A DNA stretch of 57,761 nt from NCBI GenBank assembly GCA_025356095.1, contig JANXUR010000061.1:1-57761 (forward strand), written 5' to 3'. The position numbers and the translations under genes are program-made. The stretch's first letter is position 1. Every line of letters starts with the position of its first letter. This document shows, piece after piece, positions 1 to 10,196 of the stretch. Source of the stretch: Acidobacteriaceae bacterium. Its GTDB lineage: Bacteria > Acidobacteriota > Terriglobia > Terriglobales > Acidobacteriaceae. The notes beneath the pieces were generated by a model. That model was not told where the DNA came from and searched no databases. It saw only the letters and a list, made by a program, of their open reading frames with translations.

Positions 1-243
1 CAAAACACAAATCATCTCGGTCTCCTTGTGCTAGATGAACCGCGACAGCAGCAGGCGAATAAGGTTAGCTTTTCAGCGTTCGCGTTGAGGGCTTCCCTGG
101 CGAACAAGTGGCATCAACAGATGATTTTTCTCACAAGCGAGGATCAGGAAACCCTCGAACGGATGATGAAAGATGTGCCTCATCAGATGGTAAATTTTGA
201 GGGTAAATTGATTCAGCCGCTTCAGGTTGATCGCATGATCTGA
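1..243 (+). CDS. C-terminal fragment of an SMC/Rad50-like ATPase (partial)
   Basis: The reading frame is open from the first base and ends at a TGA at 241-243, leaving the last 80 residues of a longer protein cut by the window edge. Residues 8-14 read LLVLDEP, a Walker B followed by the D-loop position of ABC-type ATPases. A FLTSED stretch about 32 residues later sits where SMC/RecF/Rad50-like proteins have the switch (H-loop) strand, although His is not present there. The piece is soluble with no membrane segment. In this family the missing N-terminal part would hold Walker A and a long coiled coil, used in DNA repair, chromosome work or phage defence; which of these cannot be told from the tail. 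The family call is inference from one good motif. The GTG within the Walker B strand is not a real start. Confidence 0.6.
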   Translation, partial: QNTNHLGLLVLDEPRQQQANKVSFSAFALRASLANKWHQQMIFLTSEDQETLERMMKDVPHQMVNFEGKLIQPLQVDRMI

Positions 244-323
244 CAAGATTCCCCCCGGCAACCGGTGCCGCGCGCAGTTCGGTCGCCTTGGTGCCGGGGT
301 TTCAAATCCAACTCTCCCGTGCT

Positions 324-2567
<2,244 letters not shown>

Positions 2568-2588
2568 GAGTTCGGGCATCAGTCCAGC

Positions 2589-2621
2589 AATGACGCCAAA
2601 ATGACGCCAAAATGACACCCA
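2589..2621. repeat. 11-bp tandem repeat, three units
   Basis: Two identical copies of AATGACGCCAA followed by a third copy with changes (AATGACACCCA), head to tail, in the divergent gap between katG and the methyltransferase gene. One of six short-period arrays in the window. Confidence 0.75.
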
Positions 2622-2669
2622 GTCGAGATGGGGGACGCACAAAGGCGCTGTACTACGGTGCTATCTTGG

Positions 2670-3290
2670 ATGCGCATGCCTGCGCTCACGCTCCAAGAAC
2701 AATTCGGCCAAATTGATATCTACCTTTTCGACCAGATATTGAAAGGCCGCATCACGTCTGGGATGACGATTTTGGACGCAGGGTGCGGTGGGGGCCGGAA
2801 CATCGTCTACTTGCTGCGCGAAGGCCACCCGGTTTATGGCGTAGACATCAGCGCCGAAGAGATTGCTGGCATTCGGCGAATGGCCCGCATGCTTGCCCCG
2901 GCGATTCCAGAGACGAATTTCCGCGTGGAAGCCATGGAGCGCATGTCTTTTGACGATGCCTGCGCGGATGTGGTCCTCTGCAATACCGTTTTGCACTTTG
3001 CCCAAGACGACGCCCACTTCGAGGCCATGTTGAACGAACTGTGGCGGGTGCTGAAACCGGGCGGGCTTCTCTTTACCCGCCTCGGTTCTTCGATTGGGAT
3101 GGAGAATGAGATTAAGCGTATTCAAGGCCGCCGCTACTGGTCTCCGGATGGTTCGGAGCGCTATCTGGTGGATGAAGCGCTGCTGGTCGCGCACACGGCG
3201 CGCTTGGGTGGTGCACTGGCCGACCCCATCAAGACCACGGTGATGCCGGGGCTGCGTGCGATGACTACATGGGTGGTGCGCAAGAGCTGA
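2670..3290 (+). CDS. Class I SAM-dependent methyltransferase
   Basis: A 206-residue Rossmann-fold methyltransferase transferring a methyl group from S-adenosylmethionine to an unknown acceptor. Motif I is ILDAGCGGGRN near residue 35; an acidic residue ends the second strand in VYGVDISAEEI; motif IV-like VLCNTVLHFA and the LWRVLKPGG motif of the family follow. The size and order match stand-alone methyltransferase type 11/25 domains. I chose the ATG at 2670 because the residues encoded before it (from 2628) are not family-like and run into the upstream repeats; another ATG at 2676 is possible, and none has a clear ribosome site. It ends eight bases before the convergent TonB receptor gene. The substrate cannot be inferred. 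Confidence 0.85.
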   Translation: MRMPALTLQEQFGQIDIYLFDQILKGRITSGMTILDAGCGGGRNIVYLLREGHPVYGVDISAEEIAGIRRMARMLAPAIPETNFRVEAMERMSFDDACADVVLCNTVLHFAQDDAHFEAMLNELWRVLKPGGLLFTRLGSSIGMENEIKRIQGRRYWSPDGSERYLVDEALLVAHTARLGGALADPIKTTVMPGLRAMTTWVVRKS

Positions 3291-3297
3291 TTGCCCG

Positions 3298-6200
3298 TCA
3301 GAAAATCACTTTCACAGAAAATTGAATCTGGCGCGATGAGCCAGATGTCTTGCTGATCACACCGAAGCCGCTACCGCTTACGATGTTCGATGGCAGGCCG
3401 AAATTCACGATATTAAAGACGTTGAAAAACTCAGCGCGAAATTCCAACGTCCCAAGTTCGCCGTTAACACGGCGGCCAAAGGGTGTGTCCTTCACGAGTG
3501 CTAAGTCAAAGTTATGAAAACCGGGCCCACGGAAGGTGTTGCGGCCGAGGGTTCCGAAACGGCCATGGTTCGGCCCAGTGCCGTCTGGCACGTTGAGTGG
3601 AATGGTAAAGAACGACGCATTGCAAGCTCCCGCAGCACAGTTGTCGCCTTGGCCAAAGTAGTCGGCGCGATTGCTGCGGCTGGTGGAAAAGTGCGGCTTC
3701 TCCACTAGGTCGGGGCGGTCGGTGCCGCCAGCGCCGACTCCAGTTTGCTGCACTCCAGAAAATACCGTAAAGGGCGAACCTGTAGTCAGCGTAGTGATGT
3801 TGAGCACCTGCCAGCCGGAGGTAAGCACCTTGGGAACCGGATGCAAAAAGCCTACGTTTTCCAAGTGCAACAGTTGAATCCAACTGAAGGCAAAGACGTG
3901 GGTTACGTCGAAGGTGGAAGCTCCCTTTTCCGCGCGCGGGTTGCGGGGGTTCTGCGGCAACGTCTGCAGGATTACGCCGGAGGCCCCGAACACGCCGCCC
4001 AGAACAGCGCTGGTATCATCCAGCGATTTGGCATAGGTGTAGCTCGCCTGCACGCCGATGCCACGACGCGCCGAGTTCTTGGCGACGCTCGCCTGCAGGG
4101 CGTGGTACGAAGAATGCGAGCCGCTGGTGATTAGGCTTTCAGGGCCGTAACCTCCCGTCGGTTGCCCATTGGCGTCGAAGTTGGTGAAGGGAGCAAAAGC
4201 GGGCTCGGCACCCGCATAGCCGTTGGGCGAGAAAACAGACGGCAGATGAATGCCGGTGGTAGCCACGTAAGCGGCAGAAGCCTTCACATCGCCAAAGTCG
4301 TGGTCCACGCCCAGAGTGTAGCTGCCGATGTAGCCGTTGCGAAAGTTTCGCACGATGCCCGCAATGGCTGGCAGCAACACTTGATGGGGAGGATTGAGTG
4401 CAGCCACATCGGCTTCATAACGCAACAGGTCGAGTTCGGCGTTAGGCCGCGCATCGGAGCTCTTGCCATTGGGGAAGATGGGATTGCCCTGAACGTCGTA
4501 GGGGGTGGGAAGTGCTCCCGGAACAAAGGTGTTTTGGAAGGGCACGGGCGTACCGGGCCTTGCGGTAAACAGAGGATTGTAAACATCCGGAATTGAGGCT
4601 GTCAGGAAGTTGTCTTGCCAAAGGTTGGGAATATTGCTGGTGATCGCTCCACCCGCGTGCAGAACGGTGTGCGCCCCCCAAGCGTAATCAAGTGCGAGCC
4701 GGGGGCCGAAGCCGCTCCAGTCCTGATTATAGGGAGGTTGCGGGTTAATCAGATAACGCTGGGTGGCGTTGGGATTCCAGTAAGAGGTCGGCTTGCCATC
4801 TGAACCTTCGAACACGGGCTGGGAGGTGCGCTTGGTCGCTTCATGGATGCGGCTGTTCACCTCGTACCGCAATCCGTAAGAAACCGTGAGATGAGAAGTA
4901 GCTTTCCAGGTGTCTTGGAAATAAAAGTTGTAAGCCTCGCGGCGGACGCCGGCTTCATCGAACTTGCCGCCGATGGGGGTGAAGGCGTCGGGGATGCTGA
5001 TGGTGTAGGAATACGGAGTGGCGGTCAAGAGCCCGGTGAGAGAGTCGGGCAGGGGGTCGCCCGGTGCGATGTTGTGCAAGCCACTGGCGGAGGGGATGGC
5101 TACGGGCGAGTACGCGGTGCCGCCACCAAACGAGTACGCGCCGTTGGGCGCTTGGCCGAAGATGGTGGAATCGCGATTGACTCGGATTTCCACTCCCCAC
5201 TTGAAAGTGTGGCGGCCGCGGATGCCCGTCATATCGTGCTTGAACTGGTAGAGATTGGAGTAGGAGCCGAAGATAGATCCGGCGGGCGCGCCAAAACTTT
5301 GGAAAAGGCCGTCGCCAAAACCGATGCCCGGCTGAATGTGGTTCGATGCGGGGAACAAAGGTGTACTGCGGATGTACCCCAGCGTGGTTTCCATGCTCAG
5401 ATGCGGACTCATGGTGCGCGTGTATTTGACCACGGCATTGCGTTGGTGATCGAGAAATTGCACTTTGAAACTAGGGTCAATCGCCGTTTGGTCGGGATTG
5501 TTCACTGGCCCGGTTACCTGATTCAAGCTGAAGCGAGTGAGTAACTGCGCCTTGTTGGAGATGCGATGATCCACGCGAATGGAAAACTGATCGGTTCGGG
5601 TATCAACCTTAGAGTAGGCCGCGTAGGTGCGGTCGCCAAATTGGCCGCTTGGGCTGTTGGGTAGCGGGTAGCCATCGAGGATGGCCTGCACTCTTTGGTC
5701 TACGGCCACGGTCAGGGTATCGAAGGTGCCATCCGCAAACTTCAGCGTGTCAATGCCCTTGCGTTCGTCGGCAGTGGGCACAGGGAAGACCTGCGTAGTG
5801 CCAAGGACTTGCCGAAAGCCCTGATACTGCGCGAAGAAGAAGGTGCGATCCTTGCCATCGTAGAGGCCGGGTAGCTTCACCGGGCCGCCGATGGTGCCGC
5901 CGAATTCATTGCGCTGGAAGGGCGGAATCCGCCGGTTGTTGAAATTCACTTGATCGAAGTAGTTGCGGGCGTCGAGTGAGGCGTTGCGCAGAAACTCGAA
6001 GACGCTGCCGTGCAGGTCGTTGGCACCCGAGCGGGTGATGACGTTAGTGAAGCTGGCGGCACCGTGCCCGATTTCGGCAGGCATTACGCCAGCGTTGCCT
6101 TGCACTTCCTGAATGGCATCCACGTTGAAGTTGGAGAAGGTTGCTCCGCCGAGTTCGGGGTCGGTAGTGTCGGCACCGTCAATCGCGAACACGGTTGCGG

Positions 6201-6756
6201 TGCCGCGCTGGCCGTTCACCGCGAACTGCTGGGTAAAATTGGCCGCGCCGTTGGCGTCGGTCATGGTTCCGGCGGCCAGCAGAAGCAGCTTACTGAAATC
6301 ACGCGAATTCAACGGCAGTCCGGAAACCTTTTCCGCAGAAAGGCGCTCGCCGCTACTGGCCTGCGAGGAGGGTCCGGCGGCTTCAGCGATGGCAACCTCA
6401 GCTCTCTCGGCAGACGATAATTGCAGTCCCACGCTGAGGGGGCTACTGCCCTTAATTTCCATCACCGCGCTGGATCTGAAAGTCACCGTGCCAACTGTGG
6501 CGAAAAATTGGTAGCTCCCGGGCTGGATCTCAGGAAAGGCAAACGCTCCGCTCGAGGAGGTGCGGGCTGAATAGGGCGGCCCGCCGGAAGCCGAGCGCAG
6601 CGTAATGGCGGCATCCGAGACGACAGCCCCGGCAGCGTCGCGTAGAAGGCCGGTCCATGAAACGTGCTCGCTAGCAGCAAATGCCGAAGCCGCCAACAGA
6701 ACAGTGCACAACAACGCGGGAACCATCCCGCGGAGAACACGAAGAAAAACATGCAT
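3298..6756 (-). CDS. TonB-dependent receptor, Oar-like, with carboxypeptidase-regulatory-like N-domain
   Basis: Outer-membrane beta-barrel of about 1150 residues that would import bulky ligands using TonB energy. The start at 6756 gives a clean signal peptide (MHVFLRVLRG then a hydrophobic stretch ending ASAFAA); an in-frame ATG at 6801 adds 15 unlikely residues. After the signal comes a roughly 90-residue beta-sandwich of the carboxypeptidase regulatory type (GLLRDAAGAVVSDAAITL onward), then a plug-like region with VNGQRGTATVFAIDGAD and NVITRSGANDLHGSVFEFLRN, then the barrel, ending in IQFSVKVIF with the terminal Phe expected for barrel assembly. This architecture is greatly expanded in Acidobacteria. 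Its position after a SIS enzyme and a glycosidase on the same strand suggests carbohydrate uptake; the ligand is unknown. Confidence 0.93.
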   Translation of the reverse strand: MHVFLRVLRGMVPALLCTVLLAASAFAASEHVSWTGLLRDAAGAVVSDAAITLRSASGGPPYSARTSSSGAFAFPEIQPGSYQFFATVGTVTFRSSAVMEIKGSSPLSVGLQLSSAERAEVAIAEAAGPSSQASSGERLSAEKVSGLPLNSRDFSKLLLLAAGTMTDANGAANFTQQFAVNGQRGTATVFAIDGADTTDPELGGATFSNFNVDAIQEVQGNAGVMPAEIGHGAASFTNVITRSGANDLHGSVFEFLRNASLDARNYFDQVNFNNRRIPPFQRNEFGGTIGGPVKLPGLYDGKDRTFFFAQYQGFRQVLGTTQVFPVPTADERKGIDTLKFADGTFDTLTVAVDQRVQAILDGYPLPNSPSGQFGDRTYAAYSKVDTRTDQFSIRVDHRISNKAQLLTRFSLNQVTGPVNNPDQTAIDPSFKVQFLDHQRNAVVKYTRTMSPHLSMETTLGYIRSTPLFPASNHIQPGIGFGDGLFQSFGAPAGSIFGSYSNLYQFKHDMTGIRGRHTFKWGVEIRVNRDSTIFGQAPNGAYSFGGGTAYSPVAIPSASGLHNIAPGDPLPDSLTGLLTATPYSYTISIPDAFTPIGGKFDEAGVRREAYNFYFQDTWKATSHLTVSYGLRYEVNSRIHEATKRTSQPVFEGSDGKPTSYWNPNATQRYLINPQPPYNQDWSGFGPRLALDYAWGAHTVLHAGGAITSNIPNLWQDNFLTASIPDVYNPLFTARPGTPVPFQNTFVPGALPTPYDVQGNPIFPNGKSSDARPNAELDLLRYEADVAALNPPHQVLLPAIAGIVRNFRNGYIGSYTLGVDHDFGDVKASAAYVATTGIHLPSVFSPNGYAGAEPAFAPFTNFDANGQPTGGYGPESLITSGSHSSYHALQASVAKNSARRGIGVQASYTYAKSLDDTSAVLGGVFGASGVILQTLPQNPRNPRAEKGASTFDVTHVFAFSWIQLLHLENVGFLHPVPKVLTSGWQVLNITTLTTGSPFTVFSGVQQTGVGAGGTDRPDLVEKPHFSTSRSNRADYFGQGDNCAAGACNASFFTIPLNVPDGTGPNHGRFGTLGRNTFRGPGFHNFDLALVKDTPFGRRVNGELGTLEFRAEFFNVFNIVNFGLPSNIVSGSGFGVISKTSGSSRQIQFSVKVIF

Positions 6757-6842
6757 GATGGAAGAGTTTATACTGCCGAACGGCACGGCGCGCAGTGACA
6801 ACCGAAAGGGGAGGAGGATACCCTTCGCGTGACTGCCCGGTG

Positions 6843-8795
6843 CTATGGCCGACCGGGTTTGGCGGCCGTCGGTGTCTCGGCGGGCAGGCCATCTCTATAG
6901 CGCTCCCACAGGCCAGCCAAGGCCGGCCAGTACGAGTCTGGAGGCTCTTCTAGCGTGGATTCGGTTTTGTGCAGAAAGTACAGCGCCGGGATGCCGATAG
7001 ATGGCTGGGCCTGCATATATTCCCACCATGTTTCCAGCGTAGTGGAGCTGGCGTTGTCGGTATCCACCAACTCCCAACCTGCAGTGTGAGCGATGCGGGC
7101 GCGCATTCGCATAGTCCCGACTACATCCCGCGTCGCGAACCAAATGTCGTTCAGCCGCAGCACGTCAGAGGAATCGCGAAATGCTGCATTGGCAGTCTGC
7201 GTCTCCACCATGGCGTCGGGCCGCCAGCGATGCGCTTCGGTGTACAGAATGGCCTGGAAGTGCCGCACGGCTTCGATCCCGGCAAGCTCGGGCGGCAGGG
7301 GAAGGCCCGCTTGTGTCGGAGCCCACACCCAATCCTCTTTGAAGCCATCCACCCCGATTGTTTCCACCAAGTAGCGAATCTTCTTACGCAGAAATGCTTC
7401 GTAGGCGGCGTCGCCTAAGTTTGGTGCCAGGCACTTGCCCTGTTCGCCGCGAACGCAGAGCTCCGGCGGCAATCCATCGGGATGGGCTACAGGAACCCAC
7501 AGCAGCACGTGGCGTCCCCGAGCGTGCTGCGCGGCGACAAAGCGTTTCAGGTCGGGCCATTTTTCGGTGTCCACATCGAACGATCCGTAACCCTTCTGCC
7601 ATTTGTCGTCAATCACGATGGTGCCGACTGGCAGCTTGCGCCTTTCCAGTTCGCTGACCCATGCCTCGTAGTTCTTCTGGGTTGCTTCCTGATTCGCCGG
7701 GCGACCAAAGGGGATGGCGAGCGTCGTCTGCTCCGCCCAGCCGCAGAAGATGGGCAGGTGATGCCAAGCTACATCAGGATATTGTGCATCGGTGCCAAAG
7801 CCACTGCGGCGAATCCATTCGCTATAACGCTCCAGGGCGTCGAGTGGACTGTAAGCAAAATGGAGTGACGCCACGGGCGAATGAAACTCGCCGCCCGGGC
7901 GGTTACTCAGCGTTTGATAGCCGAGATAGTCCACCCACCATGCGGCTCCGCTGTAGCGCGAGCCCGAATACTCCAGTGCCGGAAAGCGGTACTGCCCCGG
8001 CGGGGTGCCGATGCCCACGCTTGCCCACTCGCCGTTACGGTGAAAAGCCATCATCAACGGTGGAGGGCTGAACATATCTGTCATTTGCGCCGGACGAAAG
8101 TCCTCGTCTGTTCCTTTGCGCGCGTCTGTGGTGAAGCCCAGAGCCTGCGGCTCCGCAATGGAAAACTCCCACTGGTTCGCATGATTGGGTGCGGGGCTCC
8201 AGTAGTGGTCGGCCATCAGCGTGGAATTCCACGCGCTGCCATCGGTGGTGCCTTTTTCCCAGCGTCCGGGCCGACCGTTGGAAAAAAAGTAGCAGCGCCC
8301 TAGCTTGCCCTCTCCCCATGCGGTCTGGTCGAACTCCACGTGATCGGTATAGAGTCGCCAGTGGAACTCGCGTTTGCTCCACAGGGAACTGGTGGCGGTG
8401 ACTACGATTTCACTGCGCAGGTCAGTATCGCTGTCGGGCTGCTTCTCTCCCACACTGTGAACTTGGTAGTGGATTTGGGAAAGATGCTCCGACCCAGTGT
8501 CAGAGTCGAGTCCGGAGACCAGCGGAAAGCGAAAAAGCAATCGATGATTGCGGTAAACCTCAAGCGCCGGAACCGGACCGAGTTCGGTCGAGTCGAGTAG
8601 CTGCACAGAATAAGCGGGCATGGTTGCCTGATATGTGCCTGCGCCCTTCGGGGCTTTGGCGGAACTGGAAGCGGCGTCTTGCGCGGTGGCAGAACTGGCG
8701 ACCAGCGCTATGGCTCCGAGTAATGCCAGGCCAGCAGCCCGACATGCAAGAACTCTAAACGCGAGGTTTGAAGGAATATTCATATCGCGCGCCAT
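6843..8795 (-). CDS. Exported TIM-barrel glycoside hydrolase (clan GH-D type, GH31/GH36-like)
   Basis: A 650-residue secreted glycosidase. The N-terminus is a signal peptide (hydrophobic stretch to SSATAQ, about residue 39; a second start at 8783 keeps it). A beta-sandwich region occupies roughly residues 60-330, followed by a (beta/alpha)8 barrel: GTIVIDDKWQ (residues 391-400) is the conserved strand with the Asp pair, and GVDGFKEDW (481-489) holds Asp488 at the usual nucleophile position of alpha-glycosidases in GH27/31/36. A later VDTDNAS could supply the acid/base. Retaining alpha-glycosidase activity is therefore expected from family knowledge; the sugar is not determined. It sits 43 bases after the SIS gene and 86 bases before the TonB receptor gene, consistent with one operon for uptake and breakdown of an oligosaccharide. 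Confidence 0.8.
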   Translation of the reverse strand: MARDMNIPSNLAFRVLACRAAGLALLGAIALVASSATAQDAASSSAKAPKGAGTYQATMPAYSVQLLDSTELGPVPALEVYRNHRLLFRFPLVSGLDSDTGSEHLSQIHYQVHSVGEKQPDSDTDLRSEIVVTATSSLWSKREFHWRLYTDHVEFDQTAWGEGKLGRCYFFSNGRPGRWEKGTTDGSAWNSTLMADHYWSPAPNHANQWEFSIAEPQALGFTTDARKGTDEDFRPAQMTDMFSPPPLMMAFHRNGEWASVGIGTPPGQYRFPALEYSGSRYSGAAWWVDYLGYQTLSNRPGGEFHSPVASLHFAYSPLDALERYSEWIRRSGFGTDAQYPDVAWHHLPIFCGWAEQTTLAIPFGRPANQEATQKNYEAWVSELERRKLPVGTIVIDDKWQKGYGSFDVDTEKWPDLKRFVAAQHARGRHVLLWVPVAHPDGLPPELCVRGEQGKCLAPNLGDAAYEAFLRKKIRYLVETIGVDGFKEDWVWAPTQAGLPLPPELAGIEAVRHFQAILYTEAHRWRPDAMVETQTANAAFRDSSDVLRLNDIWFATRDVVGTMRMRARIAHTAGWELVDTDNASSTTLETWWEYMQAQPSIGIPALYFLHKTESTLEEPPDSYWPALAGLWERYRDGLPAETPTAAKPGRP

Positions 8796-8838
8796 CTTAC
8801 AACAAGCGACTCGTGCGGCCTAAGCGGAGGTTCAGGTG

Positions 8839-9873
8839 CTACAGTGTCCGCGTCACCTTGGCTAGGGAACGAGACTGGTCGGGGTTAAGGCCTTTGGCTT
8901 CGGCAAGCAACGCGGCAAACATCTGCGCCGGAATCAGATAGGGAATCGGCGTCAAGAACTCGCCAATCTCTGTCGGCATCAGAATGCTGCGGGTGCAGGC
9001 CTGGGCAAGTGGCACGTCTGAGGTGATGGCAAGGGTATCGGCATGGAGTTCTTGCAGGCGGGCGGCAAGCGACGAAATGCCTTCCATGGTAGGGCCGGGC
9101 GAAGCAAACAGAATGGCCGGAAAGTGCCGCTCCACCAGAGCGAGAGGCCCATGGAAGAAGTCAGCCGAAGAAAATCGTTCGGCGACTACGTAGCAGGTTT
9201 CCATCAACTTCAGCGCGAACTCGTAGGAGTTGCCGTAGAGCAAGCCGCGACCTATGACCACACAATTTTCCATGAAGGTGTAGCGCTGCACGATCTCGCG
9301 AACAGAGTCTTGGTGCCCCAGTGCCTGCTGGCAGTATTCCGGAATGCGTTCGAAGCCCGCGGTGGCGGGGGTAGGCCCGGCGAGGGCTTCGGCCAGCAGG
9401 TAGAACATCATCATCTGGCCGGTAACGGTTTTGGTGGCGGCGAGCGAAAGCTCCTTGCCTCCATGCACCAGCAGCGGGTGATCCACCAGTTTCACCATGC
9501 TCGATTCGGGCTCATTGGTAATGCCAAGAGTGAAGGCTCCACGTTGCTTGGCTTCGCGCAGCACCTGATTAATGTCCACGCCTTCGCCAGACTGGGAGAC
9601 GCCTATGACGAGAGTCTCATCGAGCCGCAACTGGCCCTTGTAGAGGGTGTAAACCGAGGGCGCGGCTAGAGAGACAGGAATTCCGGTGGCGAGTTCCAGC
9701 AGGTAGCGGCCAAACAGGCAGGCATTGTCGGAGCTGCCACGGGCGACTAAGACGATAAGGCGAATCTTGCCGCGCAGGCGTTCGCCGACCGCGCGCAGCG
9801 ACTGGCGCTCGCGGGCGGCAATGCGGGCCAGCACGTCGGGTTGCTGGTGGATCTCTTGCAGCATTAAAGACAT
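8839..9873 (-). CDS. SIS-domain sugar-phosphate isomerase/deaminase, GlmS C-half-like
   Basis: A 344-residue protein made of two SIS domains (about residues 35-175 and 200-335), the arrangement of the isomerase half of glucosamine-6-phosphate synthase but without its glutaminase domain. Motifs include VARGSSDNACLFGRY and GVSQSGEGVDINQVLREA (phosphosugar binding) and KELSLAATKTVTGQ, typical of GlmS-like and NagB-II-like proteins. Such stand-alone proteins act as glucosamine-6-phosphate deaminases or related ketose/aldose isomerases in amino-sugar catabolism. A GGAG precedes the ATG by five bases. It is the first gene of a set with the glycosidase and TonB receptor; nagA, a natural metabolic partner, lies 44 kb away at 54087. 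I leave the symbol empty because deaminase versus isomerase cannot be decided here. Confidence 0.85.
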   Translation of the reverse strand: MSLMLQEIHQQPDVLARIAARERQSLRAVGERLRGKIRLIVLVARGSSDNACLFGRYLLELATGIPVSLAAPSVYTLYKGQLRLDETLVIGVSQSGEGVDINQVLREAKQRGAFTLGITNEPESSMVKLVDHPLLVHGGKELSLAATKTVTGQMMMFYLLAEALAGPTPATAGFERIPEYCQQALGHQDSVREIVQRYTFMENCVVIGRGLLYGNSYEFALKLMETCYVVAERFSSADFFHGPLALVERHFPAILFASPGPTMEGISSLAARLQELHADTLAITSDVPLAQACTRSILMPTEIGEFLTPIPYLIPAQMFAALLAEAKGLNPDQSRSLAKVTRTL

Positions 9874-10196
9874 GGCATCTCCGGAACCTGATTACCATAC
9901 CATTTGTGAGTGCAGGCTCGCCGCCCGCCGCCGTACAGATTCGCCGCAAAGAGCCAGCTTTTTCTGCAAGTTAGCGCGATTCGGGGCAACTTGCAGCACT
10001 CATTCTGCCACTAATCAAGAGTGCCCCCCCGCGAAGCGGTGGCGAAAGTGCGCCCGCAGCCAAGGCGCACGAGGCGAACCTTTTTGTACACTAGGAGTTG
10101 CACTTATTTCGTCGAAGTCTTGACGGCTGTTGTGGCGAGTGTTTTCAGGCCGTACCCGATCGTCCATTTGCTCTCGTAAACCGAGGAGTCTGCTCC
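9874..10196. other. Intergenic region between divergent SIS and beta-propeller genes
   Basis: 323 bases without a credible gene. A direct repeat (ACCATACCAT) lies about 20 bases upstream of the SIS gene start and could be a regulator site. A 9-bp inverted repeat CTGCAAGTT / AACTTGCAG with a 15-base spacer lies at 9964-9996. A run of seven C's is at about 10023. Promoters for both flanking genes must lie here, but I see no convincing -35/-10 pair. Confidence 0.5.
9964..9996. promoter_or_regulatory. 9-bp inverted repeat, candidate operator
   Basis: CTGCAAGTT and its exact reverse complement AACTTGCAG are separated by 15 bases in the divergent promoter region. This spacing suits a dimeric regulator contacting two major grooves, but no cognate regulator gene is nearby. 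Confidence 0.3.

Noticed and set aside
4843-5544. 233-residue plus-strand frame inside the TonB receptor gene
   Set aside because: Antisense shadow without ribosome site or recognisable motif.
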